From positions 1-64,000 of the forward strand of contig NZ_JAHQZU010000007.1 of the NCBI RefSeq assembly GCF_019061185.1: a stretch of 64,000 bases of DNA. Direction: 5' to 3'. The notes under the pieces were generated by a model. It made no database searches. It was not told the origin of the DNA and worked only from the letters and a program-made list of their open reading frames with translations. Position numbers and translations under genes: made by a program. This stretch comes from Paracoccus sp. Z118. Its GTDB lineage: Bacteria > Pseudomonadota > Alphaproteobacteria > Rhodobacterales > Rhodobacteraceae. This document shows positions 25,634-34,053 of this stretch, one piece after another; positions within the stretch are counted from its first letter, which is position 1, and every line of letters begins with the position of its first letter.

Positions 25634-26034
25634 GCGAAGCTGTCCCGTGCGGGGGTGGGGTTCGGGGCGGGGTCGTTGCCGACGCCCGGCGCGCTGTCGC
25701 CGGTGATCTCGTCCCAATGCGGCACCCAGTCCGGGCGGTCCGCGCGGATAGCGGCGATGATCTCGCGCGGGGGGTATTTCGACTGCGCGGGGTAGGTGCC
25801 GAAGACCTGCAACGTCACCGTGTCGCGCGCGGCGAGGAACCACTTGCCGCAGCCATAGAGATGCCGCCAGCGCTCGAAATGCACGCCCTTGGGATTGCGG
25901 CGGGCGAACAGGTACCACTCGAAATCCGCGTCGGTGGAGCCCGGCCCATGGCGGGTCAGATGCGCCTCGCCGCCCGGATGCAGTTCGGTTTCCTCGGCGG
26001 CGACGCCGCAATAGGGGCAGGTCAGGATCAGCAT
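25630..26034 (-). CDS. soxD: Sarcosine oxidase delta subunit
   Basis: A 134-residue zinc-binding subunit starting MLILTCPYCGVAAEETEL. The four likely zinc ligands are Cys6, Cys9, His58 and Cys62 (LYGCGKWF), matching the known delta subunit. HFERWRHLYGCGKWF is the family hallmark. The C-terminal 35 residues (TGDSAPGVGNDPAPNPTPAR) are longer and more Pro-rich than the minimal family. ATGA overlap with soxA; preceded by a small membrane-protein gene rather than directly by soxB. Confidence 0.95.
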   Translation of the reverse strand: MLILTCPYCGVAAEETELHPGGEAHLTRHGPGSTDADFEWYLFARRNPKGVHFERWRHLYGCGKWFLAARDTVTLQVFGTYPAQSKYPPREIIAAIRADRPDWVPHWDEITGDSAPGVGNDPAPNPTPARDSFA

Positions 26035-26136
26035 GCGGAGGTCCTCGGGGCCGGGGCGGACGAACGCCGAAGGCCCCGCGCGGGCATCGCGCAGGGCGGA
26101 TAGGTCTTGGCCCCGGTCAGTGCCGGGAAGGCGGCG

Positions 26137-26445
26137 TCAGTTGCTGCCGCGGGTCGTATCGACGCCGGTGCCGGGCGCGAGGTCCGGGTTCGGCTGTGCC
26201 ACGGGCGATCCGGGCGGTGCGTCGGCGCCGGGCGGCGCGCCGGGCTCGGGCCCCGCGCCGGTGACGCCGGCCGGCTGGCCGACGGTGCCGGTCGCCACGG
26301 GCGAATCGGGCAGCGGCACCGGCTCGGGCACGTTGATGCCCAGGAAGAACCAGACCGCCAGAGCGATGACGATGACGGCACCGAGGACGATGGGAAGTAT
26401 GCCGATTTCTCCGGCGCCGGATCTTGTGGGACGGGGATCAGCCAT
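26137..26445 (-). CDS. Small single-pass membrane protein inside the sox operon
   Basis: A 102-residue protein starting MADPRPTRSGAGEIG with a clear AGGAGATT ribosome site 5 nt upstream. One membrane helix (ILPIVLGAVIVIALAVWFFLG, about residues 16-36) is followed by a long Pro/Gly/Ala-rich tail (VPEPVPLPDSPVATGT and GAPPGADAPPGSP). I do not recognise a named family; similar short proteins with a helix and acidic Pro-rich tail occur in Rhodobacterales. It stands between soxB and soxD on the same strand, so it is probably co-transcribed with sarcosine oxidase. Whether it serves the enzyme is unknown. Confidence 0.65.
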   Translation of the reverse strand: MADPRPTRSGAGEIGILPIVLGAVIVIALAVWFFLGINVPEPVPLPDSPVATGTVGQPAGVTGAGPEPGAPPGADAPPGSPVAQPNPDLAPGTGVDTTRGSN

Positions 26446-26551
26446 GTCGCAATCTCCTGAGAACGCTGCAGGGCCAACGAACGGGAAGCCGCCGGGTTCC
26501 AGCCCCGCGTCACCGCGCCGCAGGTCGTCGCCACACCGAAGAACCCGCCCC

Positions 26552-27832
26552 TCAATGCGCCACCCCCGCAGCCACGCTTTCGTCGATGAACCGCCCTTCG
26601 GCAAAGCGGCTCATCCCGAAATCCGCCGCGAGCGGACCGGGCGCGCCCTTCGCCACCAGCTCGGCCATGGCCCAGCCCGAGCCGGGGATCGCCTTGAACC
26701 CGCCCGTCCCCCAGCCGCAATTGACGAAGACCCCGCCCACCGGCGTCGCCGACAGGATGGGCGAGCGGTCCCCGGTCATGTCCACGATTCCGCCCCATTG
26801 CCGCAGCATCTTGAGGCGGCTGAGCATGGGAAATGTCTCGATCAGGGCGCGGACGGTTTCCTCGACATGCTGCCAGCTTCCGCGTTGGGTGTAGTTGTTG
26901 AACCCGTCGGTGCCGCCGCCGATCACCATCTCGCCCTTGTCGGACTGGCTCAGATAGCCGTGGACGGTGTTGGCCATCACCACCACGTCCATGCAGGGCT
27001 TGATCGGCTCGCTGACCAGCGCCTGAAGGGCGATGCTTTCGATCGGCAACCGGAACCCTGCCATCTCTGCCACGACCGAGGAATGGCCGGCGACGACGAT
27101 GGCGAGCTTGTCGCATTCGATCCGCCCGCGGGTCGTCTCCACCGCGCGGACCCGGCCGCCGGCGATATCGACGCCCGCCACCTCGCAGTTCTGGACGATG
27201 TCCATGCCCATCTGCGAACAGGCCCTTGCATAGCCCCAGGCCACCGCGTCGTGCCGCGCAGTGCCGCCGCGCTCCTGATAGAGCCCGCCCAGCACCGGAT
27301 AGCGCGGCCCGTCGATGTTCATGATCGGCACCAGCCGCTTGACCTCGGCCGGCTCGATCCAGCGCGTCGCCACGCCTTGCAGGTGGTTGGCGATGGCCGT
27401 GCGCTTGTAGCCGCGCACCTCGTGTTCGGTCTGCGCCAGCATGATGAGCCCGCGCGGGCTGAACATGACGTTGTAGTTCAGCTCCTGACTCAGCGTTTCA
27501 TACAGCTTCAGCGACTTGTCGTAGATCGCCGCCGACGGGTCCTGCAGGTAGTTCGAGCGGATGATCGTCGTGTTCCGCCCGGTGTTCCCGCCGCCCAGCC
27601 AGCCCTTTTCCAGCACCGCCACATCGGTGATGCCGAAGTTCTTGCCCAGATAATACGCCGTCGCCAGCCCGTGCCCGCCCGCGCCGATCACCACCACCTT
27701 GTAGCGCCCGCGCGGCTGCGCGTCGGCCCAGGCGCGTTCCCACCCGCTATGCAGCCGCATCGCTTCGCGCGCGATGGCGAAAACAGAATAACGGCGAGGC
27801 TTTCTGGCCGTCGGGGTGCTGGGCTCGGGCAT
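26552..27832 (-). CDS. soxB: Sarcosine oxidase beta subunit
   Basis: A 426-residue flavoprotein of the DAO/GlyOx type holding the sarcosine oxidation site. The FAD motif is VVVIGAGGHGLATAYYLG (46-63) followed by VLEKGWLGGGNTGRNTT. RGGTARHDAVAWGY carries the His (about 194) that binds FMN covalently in characterised relatives. WGGIVDMTGDRSPI and NCGWGTGGFKAIPG are C-terminal hallmarks. I chose the ATG at 27832 (MPEPSTPTARKPRRYSVF); the open frame upstream is not conserved. First gene of the operon soxB-orf-soxD-soxA-soxG. Confidence 0.95.
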   Translation of the reverse strand: MPEPSTPTARKPRRYSVFAIAREAMRLHSGWERAWADAQPRGRYKVVVIGAGGHGLATAYYLGKNFGITDVAVLEKGWLGGGNTGRNTTIIRSNYLQDPSAAIYDKSLKLYETLSQELNYNVMFSPRGLIMLAQTEHEVRGYKRTAIANHLQGVATRWIEPAEVKRLVPIMNIDGPRYPVLGGLYQERGGTARHDAVAWGYARACSQMGMDIVQNCEVAGVDIAGGRVRAVETTRGRIECDKLAIVVAGHSSVVAEMAGFRLPIESIALQALVSEPIKPCMDVVVMANTVHGYLSQSDKGEMVIGGGTDGFNNYTQRGSWQHVEETVRALIETFPMLSRLKMLRQWGGIVDMTGDRSPILSATPVGGVFVNCGWGTGGFKAIPGSGWAMAELVAKGAPGPLAADFGMSRFAEGRFIDESVAAGVAH

Positions 27833-27960
27833 GGCTGGCGCCTCGGGTCGGGACAGGGACGGCGGCAGATTGCATAAGCACCGCGCCGGGGGGAAGAGGC
27901 GAGATGCCGCGCGCACCCGGCCCGGCCGCGTTCGCGGGCAATTGCCGCACCCTGCGCGAC

Positions 27961-27989
27961 TTTCGCCGGGCTGCCAAACCGCCTATCTA
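27961..27989 (+). promoter_or_regulatory. Possible promoter of the ccmI-ruvX operon
   Basis: TTTCGC, 17 bp, TATCTA ending 24 bp before the ccmI start codon. The -10 is good and the -35 poor. Confidence 0.35.
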
Positions 27990-28013
27990 GCCTGCGGGCC
28001 GAAGGAGAAGCGG

Positions 28014-29525
28014 ATGTTCTGGATCATGGTTGCGGGAATGGTTGCGGTCGTGGCGCTGGCGATCGCGCTGCCGTTCCTGCGGGCCGGCAAGGGCACCGAG
28101 CCCGCGGCCGCCTATGACCTGCGCGTCTATCGCGACCAGCTGCGCGAAGTGGACCGCGACCGCGCGCGGGGCGTGCTGAACGACGACGACGCGGGCCGCC
28201 TGCGGACCGAGATCGGCCGCAAGGTGCTGGACGCCGACCGCGCCCTGTCGGCCCAGGCGCAGCGCGGCGCCACCCGCAGCCCCGGCACGGGCGCGGCGCT
28301 CGCGGTGCTGGCGGTGCTGCTGGCGGGCGGCGCGGGGCTCTATGCGCTGGAACTCGGCGCGCCCAGGATGCCGGACGCGCCGCTGAACGCCCGGCTCGCC
28401 GGGGCCGAGGAAACCTACCAGTCCCGCCCCGCGCAGGCCGAAGCCGAAGCCGCCGCCCCCGCCGTCGAGCGGCCCGAACCGGACGCCCAGTATCTGCAAC
28501 TCGTCGAATCGCTGCGGGACGCCGTGGGCCGCAACCCGGACCCGCAGGGCCTTGCGCTGCTGGCCCGGCACGAAGGCCAGCTCGGCAATTTCACGGCCGC
28601 GCGCGAGGCGCAGACCCGGCTGATCGAGGCGCGCGGCGCGGCGGCGACCGCCGACGACCACGCCCGCCTCGCAAGCCTGATGATCGAGGCGGCGGGCGGC
28701 ATCATCACCCCCGAGGCCGAAGCCGAAATCCTGCGCGCCCTTCAGATCGACCCGCGCGAGCCGCTCGCCCGCTTCATGCAGGGGCTGCTGTTCGCGCAGA
28801 ACGGCCGCCCCGACCGGACCTTCCCGGTCTGGGCCGACCTGCTGGCGACCGGCCCGCAGGATGCGCCGTTCATCGAGGTGATTCGCGGCACGATCCAGGA
28901 TCTGGCCTGGCTCGCCGGGCAGCCGAACTACGTCCCGCCGATGGCGCAGCCGGCGCCCGGCCCCGATGCGGAATCGATGGCGGCGATGGAGGCGATGTCC
29001 CCCGAGGAGCGCCAGATGATGATCGGCGACATGGTCACGCGGCTGGAAAGCCGCCTCGCCCAGCAGGGCGGCACGCCCGAGGAATGGGCGCGGCTGATCT
29101 CGGCGCTGGTGGTGATCGGCAACGAGGCCCACGCCCGCGAGATCTGGACCGAGGCGCAGACCCGCTTCGCCCCCAACCCCGAGGGGCTGGCCGTGGTCAC
29201 CGAGGCCGCCCACACGGCGGGGCTGACGGATGCTGCGGCGCCGGCCCTGCCCGGCCCTACCGCCGAGGACATGCAGGCGGCCGCGCAACTCTCCGCCGCT
29301 GAACAGGGCGAAATGGTCGCGGGCATGGTCCGGCGCCTCCACGACCGGCTGACGACCGAGGGCGGAACCGGCGAGGAATGGGCGCGGCTCGTCTCGGCCC
29401 TCGTGGTGCAGGGCGACGACGCGGCGGCCCGCGACATGCTGGCACGGGGCCGCGCCGAACTGGCGGGCGACGCAGGGGGGCTGGAAATGCTGAACGGCGC
29501 CGCCCGGCAGGCGGGGATCGAATGA
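28014..29525 (+). CDS. ccmI: c-type cytochrome biogenesis protein CcmI
   Basis: A 503-residue inner-membrane protein that passes apocytochrome c to the haem ligation complex. It starts [20 protein letters not shown] (helix 1), then the basic cytoplasmic loop with [20 protein letters not shown], the family signature, and helix 2 (about 92-112). The periplasmic part is TPR-like. The last 180 residues contain two clear copies of a unit beginning [20 protein letters not shown] and [20 protein letters not shown]. Ribosome site GAAGGAGAAG. Overlaps ruvX by ATGA. Confidence 0.93.
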   Translation: MFWIMVAGMVAVVALAIALPFLRAGKGTEPAAAYDLRVYRDQLREVDRDRARGVLNDDDAGRLRTEIGRKVLDADRALSAQAQRGATRSPGTGAALAVLAVLLAGGAGLYALELGAPRMPDAPLNARLAGAEETYQSRPAQAEAEAAAPAVERPEPDAQYLQLVESLRDAVGRNPDPQGLALLARHEGQLGNFTAAREAQTRLIEARGAAATADDHARLASLMIEAAGGIITPEAEAEILRALQIDPREPLARFMQGLLFAQNGRPDRTFPVWADLLATGPQDAPFIEVIRGTIQDLAWLAGQPNYVPPMAQPAPGPDAESMAAMEAMSPEERQMMIGDMVTRLESRLAQQGGTPEEWARLISALVVIGNEAHAREIWTEAQTRFAPNPEGLAVVTEAAHTAGLTDAAAPALPGPTAEDMQAAAQLSAAEQGEMVAGMVRRLHDRLTTEGGTGEEWARLVSALVVQGDDAAARDMLARGRAELAGDAGGLEMLNGAARQAGIE

Positions 29526-29995
29526 TCCGCGCCGATATGGCGGACTTTGCCGCCGCCCTGCCCCGCATTGGCGGGATCGCGGGCCTTGACCTCGGCACCA
29601 AGACCATCGGCGTCGCCGTCAGCGACGGGCTGCGGCAGGTCGCCTCTCCTCTCACCACGATCCGCCGGACCAAGTTCACGCAGGACGCCGCTGCGCTGCT
29701 GGCCATCGCGGCGGAGCGGGGCCTCGCCGGGCTGATCCTCGGCCTGCCCCGCAACATGGACGGGACCGAGGGGCCCCGCGCCCAGTCCACCCGCGCCTTC
29801 GCCCGCAACCTCGAACGGCTGACCGACCTGCCGATCGGATTCTGGGACGAGCGTCTGTCCACCGTCGCCGCCGAGCGCGCGCTGCTGGAAGCGGACGCCT
29901 CCCGCGCACGCCGGGCCGAGGTCATCGACCAGGTGGCCGCCGGCTACATCCTGCAAGGGGCGCTGGACCGGCTGCGCCATCTGGCCCAGCCATGA
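29522..29995 (+). CDS. ruvX: Putative pre-16S rRNA nuclease / Holliday junction resolvase YqgF
   Basis: A 157-residue RNase H-like protein. Core motifs are [18 protein letters not shown] (first catalytic Asp), [18 protein letters not shown] (Glu/Asp region) and [15 protein letters not shown] (DER). The family (YqgF/RuvX) matures the 16S rRNA 5' end in E. coli. It overlaps ccmI and the DUF1289 gene by 4 bp at each end (ATGA). Confidence 0.94.
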   Translation: MIRADMADFAAALPRIGGIAGLDLGTKTIGVAVSDGLRQVASPLTTIRRTKFTQDAAALLAIAAERGLAGLILGLPRNMDGTEGPRAQSTRAFARNLERLTDLPIGFWDERLSTVAAERALLEADASRARRAEVIDQVAAGYILQGALDRLRHLAQP

Positions 29996-30150
29996 CCGTC
30001 CCCAGTCCCTGCCGCAACATCTGCACGCTGGACCGCACGGCCCGCATCTGCACCGCCTGCGGCCGCACGCTGGAGGAAATCGGCCGCTGGGGATCGATGT
30101 CGGACGCGGAACGGCAAGCGGTTCTGGACCGGCTCGCTGCAAGGGGCTGA
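29992..30150 (+). CDS. DUF1289 small cysteine-rich protein
   Basis: A 52-residue protein starting [11 protein letters not shown] with four cysteines (7, 11, 20, 23; C-x3-C-x8-C-x2-C) and the typical [19 protein letters not shown]. These small DUF1289 proteins probably bind iron-sulfur or zinc; no role is established. ATGA overlap with ruvX. The GGAAC promoter of the next gene starts 8 bp after its stop. Confidence 0.85.
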   Translation: MTVPSPCRNICTLDRTARICTACGRTLEEIGRWGSMSDAERQAVLDRLAARG

Positions 30151-30157
30151 TCCCGCC

Positions 30158-30182
30158 GGAACCCCGTGCGGAAGGCGGCGTT
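30158..30182 (+). promoter_or_regulatory. GGAAC-N16-CGTT promoter (ECF/EcfG-like) of the CAP-domain gene
   Basis: GGAAC (30158-30162), exactly 16 bp, CGTT (30179-30182), 28 bp before the start codon at 30211. Same form and spacing as before the two PRC-barrel genes. It also argues against the upstream in-frame ATG at 30166, which lies inside the promoter. Confidence 0.65.
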
Positions 30183-30210
30183 GCCCCTGTCAGAGCCTGA
30201 GGGAAGCGAC

Positions 30211-31203
30211 ATGGCGGCGATGAACATCCGGGCTGCTGGCATCCTTGCTGCGGGGAGCGGCCTCCGGCGCGGGGCCGCCAGCCTGTGCGTTTCTCTCGCT
30301 CTGCTGCCGTTCCCGGCCATCGCCCAGGTGCCGGGCGACATCGCGGCGATGCGCGAACATGCGCTGGCGCTGGTCAACGAGTCCCGCGAGGCGGAGGGGC
30401 TGAACGCCCTCACCTTGGGCGAGGATGCCGTAGAGGCCGCGCAGGCCCATGCCGACGACATGTTCGACCGCGACTACTACGCCCACGAATCACCCGAGGG
30501 CGAGACGGTGCAGGACCGCTATATCGACGCGGGCGGCAGCCCGTGGCACCTTGCGGCCGAGAACATCGCCCGCTGCGTCGGCTGCCCGCCGCCATCGGAA
30601 ACGACCGTGGGGAACCTGCACCAGGGCTGGATGGACAGCCCCGGCCACCGCGCGAACATCCTCGCCCCCGGCCTCGCCACATTCGGCTTCGGCCTCACCT
30701 CCGGCGCCGAGGAAGGGCTCTACGCCGTCCAGACCTTCGCCGGACCGGGCGTCCCGCGCGGCCTTGCCCCGGACGAGGAGCCGGTCGCGCTGGCCCCGGC
30801 GGAGCAGGCCGAACGCGCGCTGAACTACGTCAACCGCGCCCGCGAACGGGAAGGCGCGGCGGCGCTCCAGCCTGCTGAGGCGCTGAGCGCAGCGGCCGCA
30901 AACCTGCTGCCCCCGCCGGATCAGGAGGAGTTCACCCTGAACGCCGGGGGCGACCTGTTCGCCGCGCTGCCCGAGGGCGAGCGGACGGCCTGGGCCTCGC
31001 TCATGGTGCTGGCGGGCGTCTGCGGCGGTTGCGGGACCGAGCCGACATCGGCCGACATCCGCGATTTCGTGCGCGGCTGGCTGGGCGATCCCGGCTACCG
31101 CGCCACCCTGCTCGACCGCGAGGTGACGCATCTGGGCTTCGCGCTGCTGCCGGACGGCGACGGGCGCAAGATCGCGGTGCTGGTGCTGGGGCAGGCGCGC
31201 TGA
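30211..31203 (+). CDS. Secreted CAP/SCP-domain protein with a second, degenerate CAP half
   Basis: A 330-residue protein from MAAMNIRAAGILAAG (ribosome site GAGGGAAG) with a signal peptide ending near FPAIA. The first CAP domain (about 45-185) has ALALVNESREAEGLNALTLG, AQAHADDMFDRDYYAHESPE, HLAAENIA and GWMDSPGHRANIL, with the two His and Glu that shape the CAP cavity. From about 205 a second, reduced CAP-like unit runs: RALNYVNRAREREGAAALQP, then RDFVRGWLGDPGYRATLLDR and THLGFALLPDG; it has lost the cavity histidines. Bacterial CAP proteins are secreted; their role is mostly unknown. Convergent with map (4-bp gap). Confidence 0.85.
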   Translation: MAAMNIRAAGILAAGSGLRRGAASLCVSLALLPFPAIAQVPGDIAAMREHALALVNESREAEGLNALTLGEDAVEAAQAHADDMFDRDYYAHESPEGETVQDRYIDAGGSPWHLAAENIARCVGCPPPSETTVGNLHQGWMDSPGHRANILAPGLATFGFGLTSGAEEGLYAVQTFAGPGVPRGLAPDEEPVALAPAEQAERALNYVNRAREREGAAALQPAEALSAAAANLLPPPDQEEFTLNAGGDLFAALPEGERTAWASLMVLAGVCGGCGTEPTSADIRDFVRGWLGDPGYRATLLDREVTHLGFALLPDGDGRKIAVLVLGQAR

Positions 31204-31207
31204 CGCC

Positions 31208-32008
31208 TCACATCTTCGGAAAGAACAGCCCGCCCGGCGACAGGGTGAAGATCTCGCACCCGTCCGAGGTCACGCCGATCGCATGCTCGAACTGCGCCGA
31301 CAGCGACTTGTCGCGGGTCACGGCGGTCCAGTCGTCGGCCAGCACCTTGGTCTCCGGCCGGCCGAGGTTGATCATCGGCTCGATGGTGAAGAACATCCCT
31401 TCTTCCAGCACCGGGCCCTTGCCGGGACGGCCATAGTGCAGGACGTTCGGCGGGGCGTGGAACACCCGGCCGAGACCGTGGCCGCAGAAGTCGCGCACCA
31501 CCGACATGCGCTGGGATTCGGCATAGGTCTGGATCGCCGCGCCGATATCGCCGAAGGTCGCGCCGGGGCGCACCGCCTCGATCCCCTTCATCAGGCTGTC
31601 ATGCGTGACCTCGATCAGCCGCCGCGCCTTCACGCTGGGGGTGCCTGCCACATACATGCGCGAGCTGTCGCCATACCAGCCGTCCACGATCACCGTGACG
31701 TCGATGTTCAGGATGTCGCCATCGGCCAGCGTCTTCTCGCCGGGGATGCCGTGGCAGACGACGTGGTTCACGCTGATGCAGCTTGCGTGCTGGTAGCCGC
31801 GATAGCCGATGGTGGCGCTGGTCGAGCCGGTCTCCTCGACCCGCCGGTGGATGAAGTCGTCCAGCTCGCCGGTGGTCACGCCGGGCACGACCAGCGGGCC
31901 GACCTCGTCGAGGATGGTGGCGGCCACGCGGCCCGCCTCGTGCATGCCGGCGGAGTCCTCGGGGCTGTGGATGCGGATGCCTTCGCGGGTGAGGCGCGCT
32001 TCGTTCAT
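31208..32008 (-). CDS. map: Methionine aminopeptidase, type I
   Basis: A 266-residue enzyme that removes the initiator Met from new proteins. Metal ligands are visible in the usual order: NIDVTVIVDGWYGDSSRMY (two Asp), CGHGLGRVFHAPPNV (His), FFTIEPMINLG (Glu) and SAQFEHAIGVT (Glu). The start MNEARLTREGIRIHSPEDS is used because GAAAGGA lies 8 nt upstream; an ATG 7 codons earlier has no ribosome site. Complete. Confidence 0.96.
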   Translation of the reverse strand: MNEARLTREGIRIHSPEDSAGMHEAGRVAATILDEVGPLVVPGVTTGELDDFIHRRVEETGSTSATIGYRGYQHASCISVNHVVCHGIPGEKTLADGDILNIDVTVIVDGWYGDSSRMYVAGTPSVKARRLIEVTHDSLMKGIEAVRPGATFGDIGAAIQTYAESQRMSVVRDFCGHGLGRVFHAPPNVLHYGRPGKGPVLEEGMFFTIEPMINLGRPETKVLADDWTAVTRDKSLSAQFEHAIGVTSDGCEIFTLSPGGLFFPKM

Positions 32009-32135
32009 CTGTCGTCCTTTCGGTTTCATCCGAGATAGCCCCGGCGCGTCCCTTGTTCCAGTCCCCCCTTGTCCCCGCCCCCCTTGTTCCGGGCCTGCGC
32101 CCGCGCATTATGGCGCCAGCAGGAAGGGAGCCGCC

Positions 32136-32882
32136 ATGCAGTCCGACAACCCCACCGCCGCCATCCTCGTCATCGGGGACGAAATCCTGTCGGGCCGCAC
32201 GCAGGATACGAACTCGCATCATCTGGCGGGGGTGCTGACCTCGGCCGGGATCGACCTGCGCGAACTGCGGGTGGTGGCCGACGACCACGACGCCATCGTC
32301 GCGGCGCTGCGCGCGCTGGCGGCCAGCCTTGGCGGGGCGTGGGATCTGGTCTTCACCTCGGGCGGGATCGGGCCGACCCATGACGACATCACCGCCGATG
32401 CGGTCGCGGATGCCTTTGGCGTCGAGCTGGTGGTGAACGACGCGGCGCGGGACATCCTTCAGCGCCGCTGGGCCGAAACAGGGGTCGAGATCACGCCCGC
32501 CCGCCTGCGGATGGCCCGGATTCCCGTCGGCGCGACGCTGATCGACAATGCGGTGTCGGCGGCGCCGGGCTTTTCGCTGGGGGGCGTGCATGTCATGGCC
32601 GGGGTGCCGTCGGTCTTCAAGGCGATGACCGACTGGCTGGTGCCGCGCCTGCCCACCGGCCGCCCGCCGGTCAGCGAAACAATCGAGGTGATGCGCCCCG
32701 AATCCGAGGTGGCGGGCGAGCTTCTGGCGGTCGCCCGCAGCTTCCCGGCGCTGTCGCTGGGCAGCTATCCGTTCCACAATGCGCAGGGCTACGGGACCAA
32801 TCTCGTGATCCGCGGGCTCGACGGCGATCAGGTGGCGCAGGCGAAAGCCGAGCTGAGCCGGGCACTGGGGCTGCCGGCATGA
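32136..32882 (+). CDS. CinA-like molybdopterin-binding (MoCF) domain protein
   Basis: A 248-residue protein with the MoaB/Mog/CinA N-terminal fold: AAILVIGDEILSGRTQDTNS, DLVFTSGGIGPTHDDITADA and FSLGGVHVMAGVPSVFKAM. It lacks the C-terminal CinA deamidase domain, so it is the stand-alone type often annotated competence/damage-inducible protein A or molybdopterin-binding protein. Substrate unproven; relatives have ADP-ribose or NMN-related activities. Stop overlaps the next start (ATGATG). Confidence 0.88.
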   Translation: MQSDNPTAAILVIGDEILSGRTQDTNSHHLAGVLTSAGIDLRELRVVADDHDAIVAALRALAASLGGAWDLVFTSGGIGPTHDDITADAVADAFGVELVVNDAARDILQRRWAETGVEITPARLRMARIPVGATLIDNAVSAAPGFSLGGVHVMAGVPSVFKAMTDWLVPRLPTGRPPVSETIEVMRPESEVAGELLAVARSFPALSLGSYPFHNAQGYGTNLVIRGLDGDQVAQAKAELSRALGLPA

Positions 32883-33625
32883 TGGACCTCGCGCTGCGCA
32901 CCGCGCTCGACGTGACCTGGCCCGCCGCCGGATACGCCCGCGTCGGCGGCATCCGCATCGGCCGCCAACCCGGCGGCGGCAAGCGCCTGAACGCCGCCTG
33001 GGCCGCGAGCGACTGGACGGAAGCCGACGTCGCGCGTGCCATTGACCAGCAGCGCAGCTTCGGCGCGAAGCCGCTTTTCGCAGTGATGGATGGCGATCTG
33101 CCGCTAACGCAGGCGCTGGCCGCCCGCGGCATGGATGATTTCGAGCCGACGGCGATCCTGCACGCGCCCGTCAGCCTTCTGACCGACCAGCCCCTCCCCC
33201 CGATGGGTGCGTTCGCGGTCTGGCCGCCGCTCGCCATCCAGCGCGAGCTGTGGGCCGAGGCGCAGATCGGCCCCGGACGGCAGGCGGCCATCGACCGCGC
33301 CCCGCAGCCCAAGGCGGCGCTGCTGGGGCGGGTCAAGGACCGGGCGGCGGGCGTCGGCTTCGTCGGGGTCTGCGGCCCGGTGGCCATCGTCCACGCGCTG
33401 AGCGTGCTGCCCGGGTTCCGCCGCATGGGCGTCGCCGACTGGATGATGCGCCGCGCGGCAGGCTTCGCCGCGGAAAGGGGTGCCGACCGCATCGCCGTGG
33501 CGGTCACGCGGGCGAACACGGACGCGCTGGCGCTTTACGATTCGATGGGGTTCAACGAAGCGGCGGGATACCGGTATTTCACCGAGCCGGACCCGGACGG
33601 ATGGCTCGCCACGCCGCCTCCCTGA
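32879..33625 (+). CDS. GNAT-family N-acetyltransferase
   Basis: A 248-residue protein. The C-terminal 110 residues are a GNAT domain: VAIVHALSVLPGFRRMGVAD (strand 4 and the acetyl-CoA pyrophosphate loop R-x-x-G) followed by RANTDALALYDSMGFNEAAG (N..A..LY...GF). The N-terminal half (LPLTQALAARGMDDFEPT) looks like a second, degenerate GNAT. Acceptor unknown. Coupled to the CinA-like gene by a 4-bp overlap. Confidence 0.88.
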   Translation: MMDLALRTALDVTWPAAGYARVGGIRIGRQPGGGKRLNAAWAASDWTEADVARAIDQQRSFGAKPLFAVMDGDLPLTQALAARGMDDFEPTAILHAPVSLLTDQPLPPMGAFAVWPPLAIQRELWAEAQIGPGRQAAIDRAPQPKAALLGRVKDRAAGVGFVGVCGPVAIVHALSVLPGFRRMGVADWMMRRAAGFAAERGADRIAVAVTRANTDALALYDSMGFNEAAGYRYFTEPDPDGWLATPPP

Positions 33626-33659
33626 CCCCGCGCCGCTGCCGCTGCCGCGACCAGCGGCC

Positions 33660-34043
33660 TCAGGCCGAAGCCAGCCGCCGCAGCTCGCGCTTCAGCAGGT
33701 CCAGCTCGGCCCGCATCAGCTCGATCTCGGCCCTCAGGTCGTCGTCCAGCGGGCGACCGGCGATCAGCGGCAGCACGCCGAGGCGGGCGGCGCCGGGTCG
33801 CGGACTCTCGTCCGCCTCGCCGTCATCGGCCAGCAGCACGAAGCTGTGGACGCCATCCGACAGCCGATCCACCGGCAGCGCCACCGAGACATGGAAGCGC
33901 CCCTCGCCCGCCGGCTCGACAGAGGCGCCGGCGACATGCATCCCGGTCTGCGCGAGGAAGACCCGCTGCGGCGGCGTGCCGCTGTGCAGGATGCCCTGCC
34001 AGATGCCGCCGCGCAGGCCCGCCGAGGTGAAGCTGCCCTCCAT
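33660..34043 (-). CDS. Hypothetical protein with C-terminal coiled coil
   Basis: A 127-residue soluble protein without signal peptide. A beta-rich body (GIWQGILHSGTPPQRVFLAQ, HVSVALPVDRLSDGVHSFVL) is followed by a short helix with leucine heptads (LRAEIELMRAELDLLKRELR) that should form a coiled coil. I do not recognise a named family. It lies 10 bp after the gene at 34054-34839 on the same strand, so the two are likely co-expressed. Confidence 0.7.
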   Translation of the reverse strand: MEGSFTSAGLRGGIWQGILHSGTPPQRVFLAQTGMHVAGASVEPAGEGRFHVSVALPVDRLSDGVHSFVLLADDGEADESPRPGAARLGVLPLIAGRPLDDDLRAEIELMRAELDLLKRELRRLASA

Positions 34044-34053
34044 GTCCGCCCTT

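Noticed and set aside
22361-25795. Plus-strand open frame of 1144 codons opposite soxA and soxG
   Set aside because: Antisense shadow of the sarcosine oxidase genes; no recognisable domain and typical shadow composition.
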